A stretch of 64,000 nucleotides of DNA from Dasyornis broadbenti (Eukaryota; Chordata; Aves; Passeriformes; Dasyornithidae): positions 304,731 to 368,730 of the forward strand of contig VZRN01006621.1 of NCBI GenBank assembly GCA_013397935.1, written 5' to 3'. Of the stretch, positions 1-11,976 are shown piece by piece (position 1 is the first letter of the stretch; each line of letters opens with the position of its first letter). The notes under the pieces were generated by a model. The model ran no database searches and had not been told where the DNA came from. It saw only the letters and a program-made list of their open reading frames with translations. The translations under genes and the position numbers were made by a program.

Positions 1-830
1 TATTTAAAACTACTTATTATCCAAATCAATTTAACAGAATGTCACTTTAGGTGCTTTTCAGTTTTGGCTTTCAATAATTTATATTGTATACCTCAACACT
101 GCTCATGACCTGATCCATAATTACATCCAAGCAGATCTCTTGGCCTTCTTTTTGAAGTATTTCAGAGTAGTTATTCTTCTATGTGTGCACGTTTGTATGC
201 CTCTTAGTATTATAAAAGTTTCATGCCAATCCATTTGCATATCCTACTTACTTCTGTGGCTAAAATAGCAGGTAAAACTGGCACTTACTGTTCAGTGGTT
301 ACAGGGCACTTTTCCACTCCTCCTTTTCCAAAAGACTTGCCAAATCAAACCTACTGCCTCTTTAGCTGCTGGGAAACAAAAAACCCACACACATCAGAAT
401 TCAAGGAACTGAGGGAGAGGGCATTTTACAAAAAATGATCTCTTTCAGGGAAAGTAAAAAGCAGTGTAACAGCGGTATTAACACTCAGACTTTTTCTCAT
501 AATAGCTAACAAGAATTTCTGAACAAGAAATCCCTTTACAGGAATACTGTGGCTGGGCATAGAGTTAACATCTTTAGACAACCAGAAAGAAAAAAAATAC
601 CAGAAACAATTATATTAAAAATACAAAACTAAATATAAAACCAGCTTGATTGTCTGTCTTTTTTACCACACTGTGAACTATCAATAGTTCAACAATTAAT
701 TATTTTTTTCCAATGCCTTCTCCATTGGTTCACTGTATTAAAGGATTAGCCAAGGTTTGCCTACTACTATATTAGTATTGATTTTTTTTTTCAGTTGCAA
801 ATACAAATATTTTCCCCTTGATACAGAACT

Positions 831-850
831 AAGCTTCTTTGAAGAAGCTT
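831..850. repeat. Short palindrome, 9-bp arms
   Basis: AAGCTTCTT at 831-839 and AAGAAGCTT at 842-850 are perfect reverse complements separated by TG. Each arm holds a HindIII-type AAGCTT. With a 2-base spacer this is a near-palindrome rather than a stable RNA hairpin. No function can be assigned. Confidence 0.75.
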
Positions 851-1843
851 TTGTTTTATTTATTTATTTTTAAATATAAAATCTGAAATTTCCATTGGAG
901 AAAATGTAATTTGAAAAAAGGCAACTGTAAAGAACAAATTTTCAGAAGTACCTGATAGCTGCTGATTGCTTAGCATTCCCCAAGGGTATCAGTAAGCAAT
1001 GCAGTGCTAACATTGGCTATTCAACAGAGTTATTAATAACTGCAATTCTAGCACAAATAAAATGTGCTGGAATTATTCCTATAACACTAGTGTGATGAAG
1101 CACTTACAATTTACTGTAAGTCTTATTTACAAGACACTAGATAGCACCTTAAAAAATTAAAGTTTAAATAGTCCTTTCAAACCTAATGTATATTAGAGAT
1201 GCCACTGTGTTGAACACAATTCTGTTTCACAAAGTGTGTAAAACTCATCATGACTAAAACATGAAATAGGGGCAGTTTCCTTTCTAAAAGTCAGCATCAT
1301 TCTCATACCTCTTGTCAAGACCAGACACCGCTTTTAAATGACCACTGCCAGCTACAAAATGTTTTTCTACTCATAGCAGCTGGTGGTGATACTGAGAGAC
1401 AGCATGAAGAGCCCTTTTGTGCTACACACCCACTTCTTACACACTGCTAGGAGACAGCCCCTGTACTGCATAGGTGGAAATGTACTAAAAATGTAGTTTT
1501 GCAGAGAAACCTTCCCTGAATGGAAATGGCTATTATTTCCATGTTACAAACCGAAAAATGAGGCATGCCAAATTTCATGGAGTAAAATCTACTTGTGAGC
1601 AGCACTCAGACAAAATGAGATCTGAACAATATCTGCCCGCTCTGCTTGAGTAGCTCTGCACAGGACAGAAGAACAGATGAGCTGGTACCAACTTCATATC
1701 CTTGCAAGGCTACAATTAAATTTCTATCAAGAAAATAAATTTGGATTTATTTTTCATTGGGAGTAATATTTTTTCAAATTTCTGTTATTCACATTTATAT
1801 TCTTGCACTGCAGGAAACCTGAAGTTAGAGATGAGAGATCCTG

Positions 1844-1860
1844 AAAAAAAAAAAAAAAAA
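1844..1860 (+). repeat. Poly-A tract (17 A)
   Basis: Uninterrupted run of 17 A. No recognisable retrocopy lies directly upstream, so it is listed as simple sequence and not as the tail of a processed pseudogene. Confidence 0.9.
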
Positions 1861-2395
1861 GCCTCTTTTCTGAAGATAGAGTACTTAATCAAGTGCTTAA
1901 TTAATCTGCTTTCCTCACCTATTTCAATTTAATGTCATCATTCTCATCTCCAGAATGACACCTGCCAGTACAGCTGTTTTACTTGGCATTTCTCTGTGTG
2001 CTCAAGTCCTGCAGAACGAAAACAGAGCTGGAGTCAGGAGACAATGGAGGGGCACAAACTCAGACATCATTGGGGTTGTTCCATGCTCTGATTCCCAAGG
2101 CTACTTTAGGAAAAATAAAATATTATTGCTACAATATTGCAGAAGGGACCTGGGAACTAATGTAGAGGAATAGAAAGGGCAAAACACTTTCCTATCCTCT
2201 TTTTTAGAACACATGGAGAGAGAAAGCAGAAGGAAATGGCAAACCACCATGAAAAAAGCAGAAAAGGCAAAGTAAGGCCATGGGCTACCAACTGGTTTTG
2301 CCATTAGATCTCAGGGAAAAGCACAAGTGAGAGCTGCTGCAAGACTCCTGTCGTCTACAGTACATAACACGGTGTGATTATAAGACAGGTGGTGA

Positions 2396-2687
2396 CAAAT
2401 CTTTTACTAGGGCCTGTTGTAACAGGACAAGGGATCATGATTTTAAACGGAAAGAAGGTAGATTTAAAATGGATGCAAGGAAGAAGCTTTTTACAATGAC
2501 ATGGTGAAACACTGGAACAGGTTGCCCAGAGAGGTTGTGGATACCCCAGCTCTGGAAACATTCAAGGTCAGGTTGGATGGGACTCTGAGCAACCGGATTT
2601 AGTTGATGTCCCTCTCATTGCACGGAAGTTGGACTAGATGACCTTTAAAAATCCTTTCTAACCCAAACCATTCTACGATTCTATGAG
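2396..2687 (+). mobile_element. CR1 LINE, 5'-truncated 3' end
   Basis: The stretch matches the end of CR1 ORF2 and its 3' UTR in the plus orientation. In order it has a 'gacaaggg' segment after the degraded RT C-terminus, a segment resembling 'ggaacaggttgcccagagaggttgtgga', a 'ggttggatgggactctgagcaac' stretch, 'ttggactagatgacct', and a terminus ending in ACGATTCTATGA. The last part is the classic CR1 3' end, so the right border is well placed; the left border is approximate. The reading frame is broken and the copy is inactive. Severe 5' truncation is normal for CR1. Confidence 0.9.
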
Positions 2688-5484
2688 TACTGTGGAAGCA
2701 ACTGTTTACCCTTATGTAAACACTTAGCTAAGGAACTGGTTCAGGAAATGAAAAAAAAAAAAAAAAAAAGAATTTTCAAGGAGATCAGTAGCACATGAAG
2801 CAGTAAGACATTGGATCAGCTCAACGGATTTAGAAGGCCAAGACTAATTGTCTGAATGCTAAACTGTAAAAGAATAATCTGAAAATACTCTCTTCGGCAT
2901 TTTGGTATTTTCTTCTTGTTTTTTATCACGGAATGATGAAAACAGAGTGGGTTAAGCAATCTACCCAACAGAACCATTAACACTCAGTCTCCACTGGCTG
3001 GACCTCACCCACCTACACATCTGCTACCCTCTGTATTCCAAATAGTGTTGTGTATCTTTTGCAGTGAAAGGGCTAAAATGAACATTAGTAAACAACTTTT
3101 AAACTGCATAACCTGCTCTTCTTTCAGCTTTTCAGTACAAAATACTATAAGGGTTATTTGGAAAATTACTTTTTTCAAAAACAATCTAATATTGGAAAAA
3201 TAGTAATAATTAAATGAATTTATGTATTTATGTTCTTGAGCTCTAGTTAAAAAAAGCATCCCTCATTCCATCAGTTACTGTAACTACGTTAATTTCAATC
3301 AAATATAGAAACATTCACCTACTCACAGTGGCAGCAAGAGAAATGAGTTTGCGTCTCTGTTTACAAACATTAGGGTAATTGCTGCAGGGCTTTTGGGTTG
3401 AGGTCACTGATTTATCTGTTCTTTCTGAAATGAAAATGTGCTCCACAATTTCTACCAGACACTACTGCAACATCAAGCATAGTCTGTCTACTCATTAGAA
3501 CAACCCACTAACTTTCCTTGTTTCTGTCTGCTCTCTAGCTTGCCTTCCTCATCCTGAATCTTTTCTTTGGTGTGTAAGAGTTTATTGATATCATAACTAA
3601 GACTATAAATTTATACTCCAGAAATGGCTTTGCTTTACTAGTGCAAATTTTATTCTTGGGCAGAAATAAAAAGCTTATTAAGTGATTTCACAAACCAATT
3701 TCCTTATTTGAAAACATCCACGCATAGTATCCCTTAGAAGATGCTGAATGCTCCGTATTCTTAAAGATGCCCTTCATAATGTTACAATTTGTGCAATTCT
3801 TAATGAAGGCTATAGTTAGTATGAACGATCCACTTTGCATCATTATTAATATTTTCCCAACTATTCTGTTGAAAATTACAGTGTAGCATTACAAATCCAG
3901 TTACGATACACTTAATTATAATCTCTGCTAACAGAATGACCCTAAATGATCCTCTGGAAATCTAAAATATTTATAAAATGTGGGCACAGGGGAAAAGAAT
4001 ACAATTTAACTAACAGATGTATTTTCAGCGTTTGCTAAGGAAAGGATACTTATCTATTCATCAGTCCTGCCAGTGACTGAGAGACCAAACTTTTAGGAAA
4101 CAACTTCTGGGAACCAAATTAAACTATTGAAATGTTGTATCTGAAAGGGTTATTTAAATTATTTCTTAAGACACCTCTCCCACTATACAAAAGTTATTAT
4201 TACTAGGGGGAAACAAGCACTGTATGTGTTTGTTCCTTTCACTTATGATTAAAGCAAAAAAAAAACAAGTGTCGGAAAGAAGTTAGTACAAGTCTTGACC
4301 AAGTGCTAGATAAAATAGGGTGCAATCAAAGACTTGACTTGTACTGTGAGAGGCTTCAATCCTTGAGTGGCTCCAGTAATTGCAGTGGGCTTACTGGAGA
4401 AACAGGCCAAAGCTCATTGTACAGAGCAGAATACACAGCACTAAATTTTGTGGTCTGCTACACACCTCTGAGCAGAGCAAGGAGTTATGTTTTAACTTAT
4501 ATTCCAACTGTGCCAACAAAAAAGCCCCTGGCAGATTAAGAAAAGAAGTAAAGTTGAACACTGCCTTCTGTGTCTTGAAGAAAATACAAGATACAGATAA
4601 CAATTTAAAATAATAGGACAGACATTATCAATTAAGTTTGAAGTGAGCAAGAGTAGTTTTTTTTTTATTTTTCTCTAATTCTTGCCTGAGTTACAGGAGA
4701 GTAACATCACTGAGATAATTTGCCATTAGCAAAGCTTAAGGCTGGAAGCTTTCAGGTCTCTGTTAGGTGCATGCATCCCCCAGTGTGATGTTCTTGTTTC
4801 TATACTTAGCTGGAACCCCACTGAGCAAATGGATTGCATGTGCAAGAGCAGAACAAAATCAGGCTTTTAGTGCAACAATTTTTCTCCCTGCACTGGCTGG
4901 GGAAAGAGAAAGAAGATTTGAAGTATAAAAGAATAAATAGAAATCATTTCAGGGAATCTATTTACTAGGCAAATGTGCAGCAGGTTTTGGAAAGCCATAT
5001 CTGAGGTTTACAGGTAATCAGCATTAACTAAATACTTACACAACATAAAATCATTAAATTTCAAGAAGTATATGAAATAAGTAAGCCACTTACAAGCTAA
5101 GTAAGTCACTTAGATCTCTTTTCAGTGTTGTTTAGTCACTATGAAAATGGAGCAAATAAAAGTAGCTACCATCTGACATCAGTATTTCTAAATTCTCAGA
5201 GCAAGGGAAGAAAAAAGTGCATCGAGGAAAAGTGCACCGTAACCTCCCAAACCTTCAGGCGGTTTTTGCATTTCGTGTCCAGAAGAACAGGAATCCTTAA
5301 GCCCAGTGGAACTTTGGTGCCTTATGCTATGACACTGAGACATCAACATATGATGAAGGCAGACTTCCAACTCCATAGATATAACGCCCACGTGGACTGG
5401 AAAACTTGTGATTTACAACACTTTAAGAGGAATTCAGGTAATGGTCTACAAAAACTGTCTATGAAATGACTCAAACCAAACCTA
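2688..5484. other. Non-coding background
   Basis: AT-rich sequence with no recognised gene. A 114-codon ATG-started frame on the plus strand (5125-5469) ends just before the next CR1 copy. Its translation resembles neither CR1 nor any family I know, and it is overlapped by an antisense frame, so I do not call it a gene. Near 5080-5112 there is a small imperfect direct repeat of a 'gtaagycactta' unit. Confidence 0.65.
2751..2769 (+). repeat. Poly-A tract (19 A)
   Basis: Run of 19 A about 64 bases after the end of the 2.4-kb CR1 copy. CR1 elements do not end in poly-A, so it is unlikely to be that element's tail. Confidence 0.9.
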
Positions 5485-6465
5485 TTTCTGATTGAGTGTT
5501 TTGGCTTGAGGTACTCAATGACTTCTGCACCTCAGTCTCTATTGGAAAACTAGTCTTCAGGAATCACAGGCACCATGGTCCAGTGGCAAAGTCTGGAGTA
5601 AGGAAGACATTCTTGGTGGAGGAGAATCATATCAGGGAAATTTTAAAGAATCTGAACATACATAAACCCATGAAGCATGACAGAAAGAACTCACAAGTAC
5701 TGTGAGAGCTGACTAATGTCATTGTGGGGCAATCAGAAGGGGTTCTTGAAGACTGGAAGAAAGCCAATACCACTCCCATATTCAAGAGGGACAAGAACAA
5801 AGATCCAGCAAACTACAGGTTGATCAACCTCACCTCCATCACTGGGATGGTGATGGAGCATCTAATACTGGAAACTATTTCCAGGAACATGAAAGACAAG
5901 AAAATTATCAGCAGTCAGCATGGATTTATGATGTGGGAATTGTGGTTAAGCAACCTGATTCCCTTTGATAATGAGGTGACTAGCTTGGTGGCTGAGGGAG
6001 GAGCAGTGGCTGTTGACTACCTCATCCTCATTAGGGAGGCTTTTGACACTCCAGTAATATCTTCATAGCCAAGCTGATGAAGTATGGGTTATGTAAGTGC
6101 AGTGAGGTGGGCTGAAAACTGGCTGATGGGCCAGGCAGAAAGGGTTGTGATAAGCAGTAAAAAGTCCAGCTGGAAGCCAGTGCTGTACCCCAGGTGTCAA
6201 TAGTGAGGCTGGGACTATTTAAGTCTTCGTAAATGACCTGGAAAACAGGACAGAGTCCACTCTTCTGCAGATTGCAGGTGATAAAAAACCAGGGGTGGGT
6301 GGGGGAGTGACAGATGAACCAGATGGTTGTGCTGCCACGCAGTAGGATGTCAACAGGCAGGAGAAATGGGTAGGGAATGATCTCAGGAATTTCAGCAAGA
6401 AATAAAACCACGAAGTCCTGCAACTGGGGAGGAATATGTTCACACAAATGACAGATCATTCACAG
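5485..6465 (+). mobile_element. CR1 LINE, internal ORF2 (RT) fragment
   Basis: Plus-strand translation in shifting frames follows CR1 ORF2. First is the linker before the reverse transcriptase (5510-5700, ending near the 'NIHKPM' motif). Then comes the start of the RT domain (about 5745-5935), with a 'WKKANTTPIFKR' block, an 'NYRLINLTSI' block and a 'SSQHGF' block. After these are the region of the 'AFDT' motif near 6040-6055, a 'W..NWL.G.A.RVVI' block (6108-6160) and a degraded YADD-region equivalent (about 6255-6300). Stops and frameshifts split it into pieces, including frames of 69 and 114 codons. The catalytic Asp pair is not intact: the ADD region reads as GDKK. No CR1 3' terminus follows, so the copy has lost its 3' end by deletion or was cut by a later event. 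Borders are approximate. Confidence 0.88.
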
Positions 6466-7661
6466 ACAAAAATTCTTAATGCCCAATTTACCAAGGTAGG
6501 TGCACAGAAGCATGCATTGCAACTGACTCTGCTGGACGACCTCTTGTACCGTCAACTGTTACCATGCTTGAATTCAAACACAGGCAAATAATTATGGTTT
6601 CTGATGTTCTATGAGATTTTTGTCACATACTGAAAGTTTTCAAGTGACCAAAACCCCTCTGGCAATGAATGCTAATGAATATAATGATTCATGGAATGAC
6701 ATGACTTAGCTGTACCCTTCAAGAACCAGCGCTGCTCAGTCTAGGGACCAAGCACAGGCATTCTCTTGATACAGAAATTGTAAACTAAATGTGCAGGCTA
6801 GCAGGGAATTCCAGGGAATTGTCCACAGGTAAAATCTTCTATGTGGCTCTGATGATGCAAACCTTTAGTGAAAAATAGACTAAATAGCTGAACTGAATGA
6901 TTTCCCTATATTACAGATTTTAGAGCTTCAAAAAAATGTTGCACCAACAAAGGAATAGGTGAAGAGTTCTGAAATTAGTAGTATAGTTAGACAGTAACAC
7001 AAACAAAATTCTTCAATATCTCTGCGTAAGTTCTTCAGAATCAAAAATCCTAACACTGTTCAAGCAGGTGTTCTCAGCAGTAATGCCAAAAAATAAGCAC
7101 AAACTGGTAATTTATCAACTTTTTTACATATTTTCATATATCATGAACACTTGCTGCTGTTTCCTGTGTTCCTGTTAGTTTACTTTGCCATTATATCTAG
7201 GGAGGGGTGATCTCAGCAAGCAATACATCTGGTCTCAGTGAAATGTTATCATTCAGTTATTCTACAGAGATCTTTGTAGCACACAGTTTCAAAGTACACG
7301 TTGTTATACAATGTTAACTCATGTGCAATGAAATGCAAGAGGCCACCAAGTGTGCTTTGTAACTTACCTTACAAAACCTTTTGGGCAAGTGTAATTTGAG
7401 GTTTAAGACAAGGGAACAAGAGTGTACGCCTGACTGCCATTTTGAAAGCATAGGTATAAGTCAACTCAAGGAGTGAGGAACAAATAATTTGATGCAAGGT
7501 TTGTGCAGCAACGATAACTGCAATTCTCACTTTAGCCTAAAAATGTTTTAAACTGTCTGGTCTAGACTGTTTTGAATGCTATAGACAGAGGCCAGCACTT
7601 GAATTTTACCTTAACTTTGCTTTAGTTGAGTTTGATTAATGACAGCTGGAAAACAAACTAG
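6466..7661. other. Non-coding background
   Basis: AT-rich, no gene, RNA or interspersed repeat that I can recognise. The first 50-100 bases may still be degraded CR1 beyond the border I could place. Confidence 0.65.
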
Positions 7662-7922
7662 TCCTTACCTAAGGGTGTCTACTGGGTCCTGAAACAGCCT
7701 AACAAGAACTCCCCTGAGTCAGATTTCTTCCCACGTCTCTGGGGCTGCAGTGAGGATGGATACAGCAAATTGATACTACAGGGCCAATGGAAGCAGGAGC
7801 ATCTCCTGGTGACTGCTGTTGACCTTGAAGAATCTCTGGGACACAGCAGGATTTTCATGTACACACTTAAGCCTCCAGCTTTGCAGAAGTGTAACTGTGA
7901 TGGATTTTGCATTGAGGTTTGA
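7662..7922 (+). other. Unassigned open frame, possible exon or gene relic
   Basis: A plus-strand frame stays open for 86 codons from just after TAG at 7659-7661 to TGA at 7920-7922. It has no early ATG. The predicted peptide has a balanced composition (Trp, Gly, Glu, Asp and Pro present). Near the N-terminus is a 'VYWVLKQPNK' stretch, in the middle 'LLVTAVDLEES', and near the C-terminus a Cys cluster 'KCNCDGFCIEV'. The patch is richer in GC than its flanks. I do not recognise the family. Against coding: the acceptor-like AG upstream lacks a good pyrimidine tract, no partner exon is visible, and the opposite strand is also open for 77 codons. Frames of this length can occur by chance here. It could be a real exon, a pseudogene piece, or chance. 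Confidence 0.2.
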
Positions 7923-8501
7923 CATTAGGATGTTTTAGAGTAAGTAATAGAATTATAAATGGCAGTAAAGGTTTAAATCATCCGAAAATAGTATTATTTT
8001 ACCCTAATATCTACTTTCCTTAAAAGAAGATTTACTTCAAAGAATTCAGAAAAAGGTAAGCAAAGACTTATTAATGGACATAGTCAAAGCTGGCTTTCTA
8101 AACTTCTTTCAATCTCAAATGCACAATTGTTCTGTTGAGAGAAGTATTTCTACAAAAATGTTGATCTGATACACAAAAATTAAAAATTATCATTTTTGTC
8201 TATATAACAGGAAAAAAATCGTTTTTAAAAAGGTTCTTCAGTGGTGTAAAATTTTCAAAGAACTGCTTTGTGTAAATCCACAAACCATATACTTACAATC
8301 TCAAAGTCCTTACAGTCTACTTTCACAAAGGCTGCAATGCTGAAAGGACTATTCATACCAATTCAGGCTTTGAAAATTAGCGGACAAGCTCTAAAATAAT
8401 TCAAGATTATTTTAATAAAGATTACTTAGATAATAACTAAATAACATTATATTAGGTAAAGCTAAAAAATGCTTTCCTGGTTGCTAGAAAAGAACATCTG
8501 C

Positions 8502-8532
8502 AAGGATAGTTAACTCTCAAGGGTAGTTAACT
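8502..8532 (+). repeat. Two-copy tandem repeat, 17-bp period
   Basis: AAGGATAGTTAACT (8502-8515) is repeated with one mismatch as AAGGGTAGTTAACT (8519-8532). Each unit contains the palindrome AGTTAACT. It could be a small replication-slippage product or a pair of factor sites; the sequence alone cannot decide. Confidence 0.7.
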
Positions 8533-9312
8533 AAATACAATTAAAAACCTCTCATTAAAGAGGTTAAGTTCTCTTAGTCCTGCTTTCTTTTTTTCCCTTG
8601 TTATTTTATACGGTTGCACTTTTTCTGTCAAACTCTAATTTTCATTAATTGTTCAGTGTTTTTCATGCAGTCCTCAAATCACATAAAAAATAATGGTCTG
8701 TAAGGAAGATGGTTCTGCGACTTTACATGGTGTTCTTCAATGACTGTCACCATTCTGATCTTCTTGATGGGAAACTGTAAAAGCTCTCATTTTTGTGTTA
8801 GGAAACTGCCATTTCAAACAACAGATGAGATTCCTTATATATTCACCGTTTTGCTTCCCTTTTCTTTGCCATGGACATGATACATCCTGTTCCTATTTAA
8901 ACAGTGTGCAAGTCAGATGGAGGAACCTGGTAATGAGTTCTCTTTTTAGCTGAACACAGAGTTGCAATTGGGATGCAAACGAGATACCAGTTTGAATCCA
9001 CACCTTGGAAGTTAACCTATCCTCCCTCATAGTGTATGTTCTAATGCAGCAACAGTCCTCAGAAAAAGCACATGACAATACTGCTTTTTGCTCAAGCAGT
9101 TTCCCAAATAAGGATCTTAAGACATTATAACCATAATTTATGATCAAGAGGAAGGGACAAAATGTTGACCGAAGACTTGAATAGCCAGTAACATTATGTG
9201 CTGGGAAAAAAATACGCAAAAGAAGAAAATAGTTACTTTTTCCAATACGACTTCTATTGTGCTTAGAAGAGAGATATCTTCATAGGTACCCCTAAAAATT
9301 AAGGTACACATT

Positions 9313-9359
9313 AAAAAAAAAAAAAGAAAAAAAAAGAAAAAAAAGAAAATAATAAAAAC
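9313..9359 (+). repeat. A-rich low-complexity tract
   Basis: Poly-A broken by single G and T bases. On the minus strand it yields a spurious Phe-rich frame. No retrocopy is recognisable next to it. Confidence 0.9.
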
Positions 9360-11572
9360 ATTACCCTGCAAAACGTATTAATTTACCTTTATATTATGTA
9401 GCAATTCACAGTTCTTTACTTGATTTTTACGTTAACAGGCAGCGATTGTTATATCTCTCTTGAGTATCTTAACTCCATCAACAGTTTATCCCCAAGCCCG
9501 AAAAAGATAGAACACACAGAGCTTGCTCCAGCTTCTCTTGTAGTCTGGGTGGGTCTCTCCATAAAGATCACTGAAAATCATCATATATTCTATGTCAAGT
9601 CCCAGGGTTTAGCCTTACAGCTCAACAGAGTAAAAAAAACTTCAATCTAAATTTCCCTCGTAGGGCAGATTCTAAAGGCATTCCCTGTTTCTACTAGAAA
9701 TGTCATTCTCTCTGATCCAGAAAACCACTCCTATCCCCCAGCTTACATCCCTGTCAGAGCTAGACATACCCATCTCTCAGTGTAACTCGAAGATAACTGC
9801 CCTGGAATTGTACCGCCAGATTTTTTGCATCTGTGGTTGAAATTGCTCCGGAGAAGAATTTCACATTCTTCTTGCAAAAGTCAGAGAGTCTACTGGTTCA
9901 TGCAGCATGAAGCTGACTCGAGCTCAATGAGAAAATCATCTGCCAATTTCAAAATCCTCCCAACAATCTACTAACTCCTCCTCTCCACCCCGCCCGCAAT
10001 GATTACAGCAAAGTAGTTGAGTCAATCAATCAAGTTTAGTATTTGTGAAACTACCACTTTGTAAGAAGTTATTAGAGGATTCTCAGGTACACCACACCCT
10101 GACTATCATGTCTGAAAGTCATAGAGTGCAAATGCTTTGAGCAGAATAATGCAAACTGGAAACTGCAGAATATATAAGATTAAACTGTAAAAAATAATTA
10201 TCATATGCTGCTTAATGTTACAATAACCCTTCAATATACATAATTGTAAGACTATTTCTTGTTTCATCTATGTTTAAATTATACTCATCCCACAGAGGGC
10301 ATGTCTAAGAAAATTTCCATTCACTCATGGAACTAAGTTTCATTGGCTTCAAAGTATTTATTTCCTCTCAAGTATATCATTACTTTCATGTAACTGTCAA
10401 CTGAATATGCTCAAATATGTAATTTTAGGCTGTACTATAAAGAAATCTGTGAATAGGACATCTTCCCAACATATTTTTTAACTGACAGCTAATGCGAAGT
10501 AAAATTATAGCTACAGTCTGATCCTCTGTCCTGCAGCAAAGTCTTACAATAAATCTCACAGAAGAGTCACCTCCCTCAGTCCATCTCTAGGTAGAAAACA
10601 ACAACACCACAGCTATCAACATGTCCTTGGCCATAATTTTGACAATTTTGACAGTCAAGCCTCTAAGGTTTATCAAGATGCTGTTGAAGTTGCAGTTAAC
10701 AACATATAAAAATTTATGTCTCCATTACTTCAGTAACAAGAATTGCCAATACATTTCTATAAATACTTCTTCCTTTTAATTGTCATAAATAATGCTTATA
10801 CTCTTTTAGTGACATAATGTAAGTACGTATGGCTGCTCATGTACTTCAAGCACATTAAAAGAAAGTTTTATTTACATGAACTGTGAGAGACTGGAGACTA
10901 AGTATAATCGCTACAGTTAAACAGAAACATTCACATTTTGTTCTTCATAGAGAAATAAACCTCTGGTTTTGATTAATGTATTTCCTTAGAGCCCAGAATT
11001 CTTGGCAAATAACCAGCATTGGACTCTTTTGCTGAAATGAGAGTACATTACTCGGTCCAACGGATTAAAAAGAAAAAAACAAAAAATAACAAACCAAACC
11101 AACCAAAAAAACTCAATGCCTCCATTAAAATCCATGTCAGCCTTAATTACCACTGGGAGTTTATTTATTTATATCCTCACATATTCAGATATTTCTACTA
11201 GGAGCAGAATACACTTCCACTGCTAGAAATATTAGTGACTAAGAATGCTTACTGCAAACTCACATTCAGGTTAACCAGGAATACTTTTGTCAGATTATTT
11301 CTTTCTGTTTAAAGAGTGCAGTGAAATGAAAAACTGATATTAAGTCCTGGCTCTACTTCCAATAAAGTCATAAATTATTTTAATAAGAGTGTGGGAAATG
11401 GTTTCCACTGAATGATGTTCTGATGTAACAAAAATATCTGTCATACAAAAAGCTCTACTGATCTTTTAGCAACTGAGTGAAAAATCAAAACATGGTCATA
11501 AATCCCACACCGTTTGGTCATTTTTCCTTCCCTTTATTTGTGGAACTATCATAATTAATTAACAAATGCTGA

Positions 11573-11605
11573 TTTTTTTTTTTTTTTTTNNNNNNNNNNN
11601 NNNNN

Positions 11606-11648
<43 letters not shown>
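11573..11648 (+). other. Poly-T tract containing an assembly gap
   Basis: Seventeen T (11573-11589), 16 N (11590-11605), then 43 T (11606-11648). The gap sits wholly inside a homopolymer, so its true length is uncertain and the tract may be longer or shorter. The Phe-rich frame crossing it is not a gene. Confidence 0.95.
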
Positions 11649-11649
<1 letters not shown>

Positions 11650-11976
11650 GCAGTAGTGTTCAATTCAGATAAAGTCAGAAGTATCTTCAATGCTTATCTT
11701 GACACTTCTGGATACAGCCCTCTTCTGGAAGTTAGAAAGGGAGCTTTTAACAGACGCTCCTAACAAGAGCTTGCCCATACACCTTTTGTTATTTGTGCCA
11801 GAAACCAACTGACAATGCTGCGTTTCAGTTTCTATCAAGTGTGTCAGAAATACAGCAAAACTGTACATTCAAACAATGAAGGAAACTTTAAGATTAAAAG
11901 TTACAGATTTAAATATTTTATAATCATGATACTTTGTTCGGTTTCGTTTTTAATGATCTATCTTATTTAAGGAATG

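Larger units (their letters stand above)
1..2395. other. Non-coding background
   Basis: AT-rich sequence without a recognisable gene or interspersed repeat. The few ATG-started frames are 60-72 codons, rich in Phe, Ser, Cys and Lys, and overlap one another on both strands, as expected by chance. A 17-base A run and a short hairpin inside this stretch are listed separately. Confidence 0.7.
7923..11976. other. Non-coding background
   Basis: AT-rich sequence without a recognised gene or interspersed repeat. A slightly GC-richer patch at about 9640-9960 is open in parts on both strands. On the minus strand a 41-codon stretch lies upstream of a GTATGT donor-like site near 9770, but the plus strand is equally open, so I make no exon call. 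Simple-sequence tracts and a small tandem repeat are listed separately. Confidence 0.65.

Noticed and set aside
1844..2769. Poly-A tracts as tails of processed pseudogenes
   Set aside because: No recognisable gene-derived sequence precedes the A runs, and the intervening repeat is CR1, which does not use a poly-A tail.
5724..6459. Open frames of 114 and 142 codons as separate genes
   Set aside because: The plus-strand frame matches CR1 reverse transcriptase motifs and the minus-strand one is its shadow.
9650..9960. Minus-strand exon ending at a GTATGT donor near 9770
   Set aside because: The local peptide looks reasonable, but the plus strand is equally open over the same bases, so coding direction cannot be supported.
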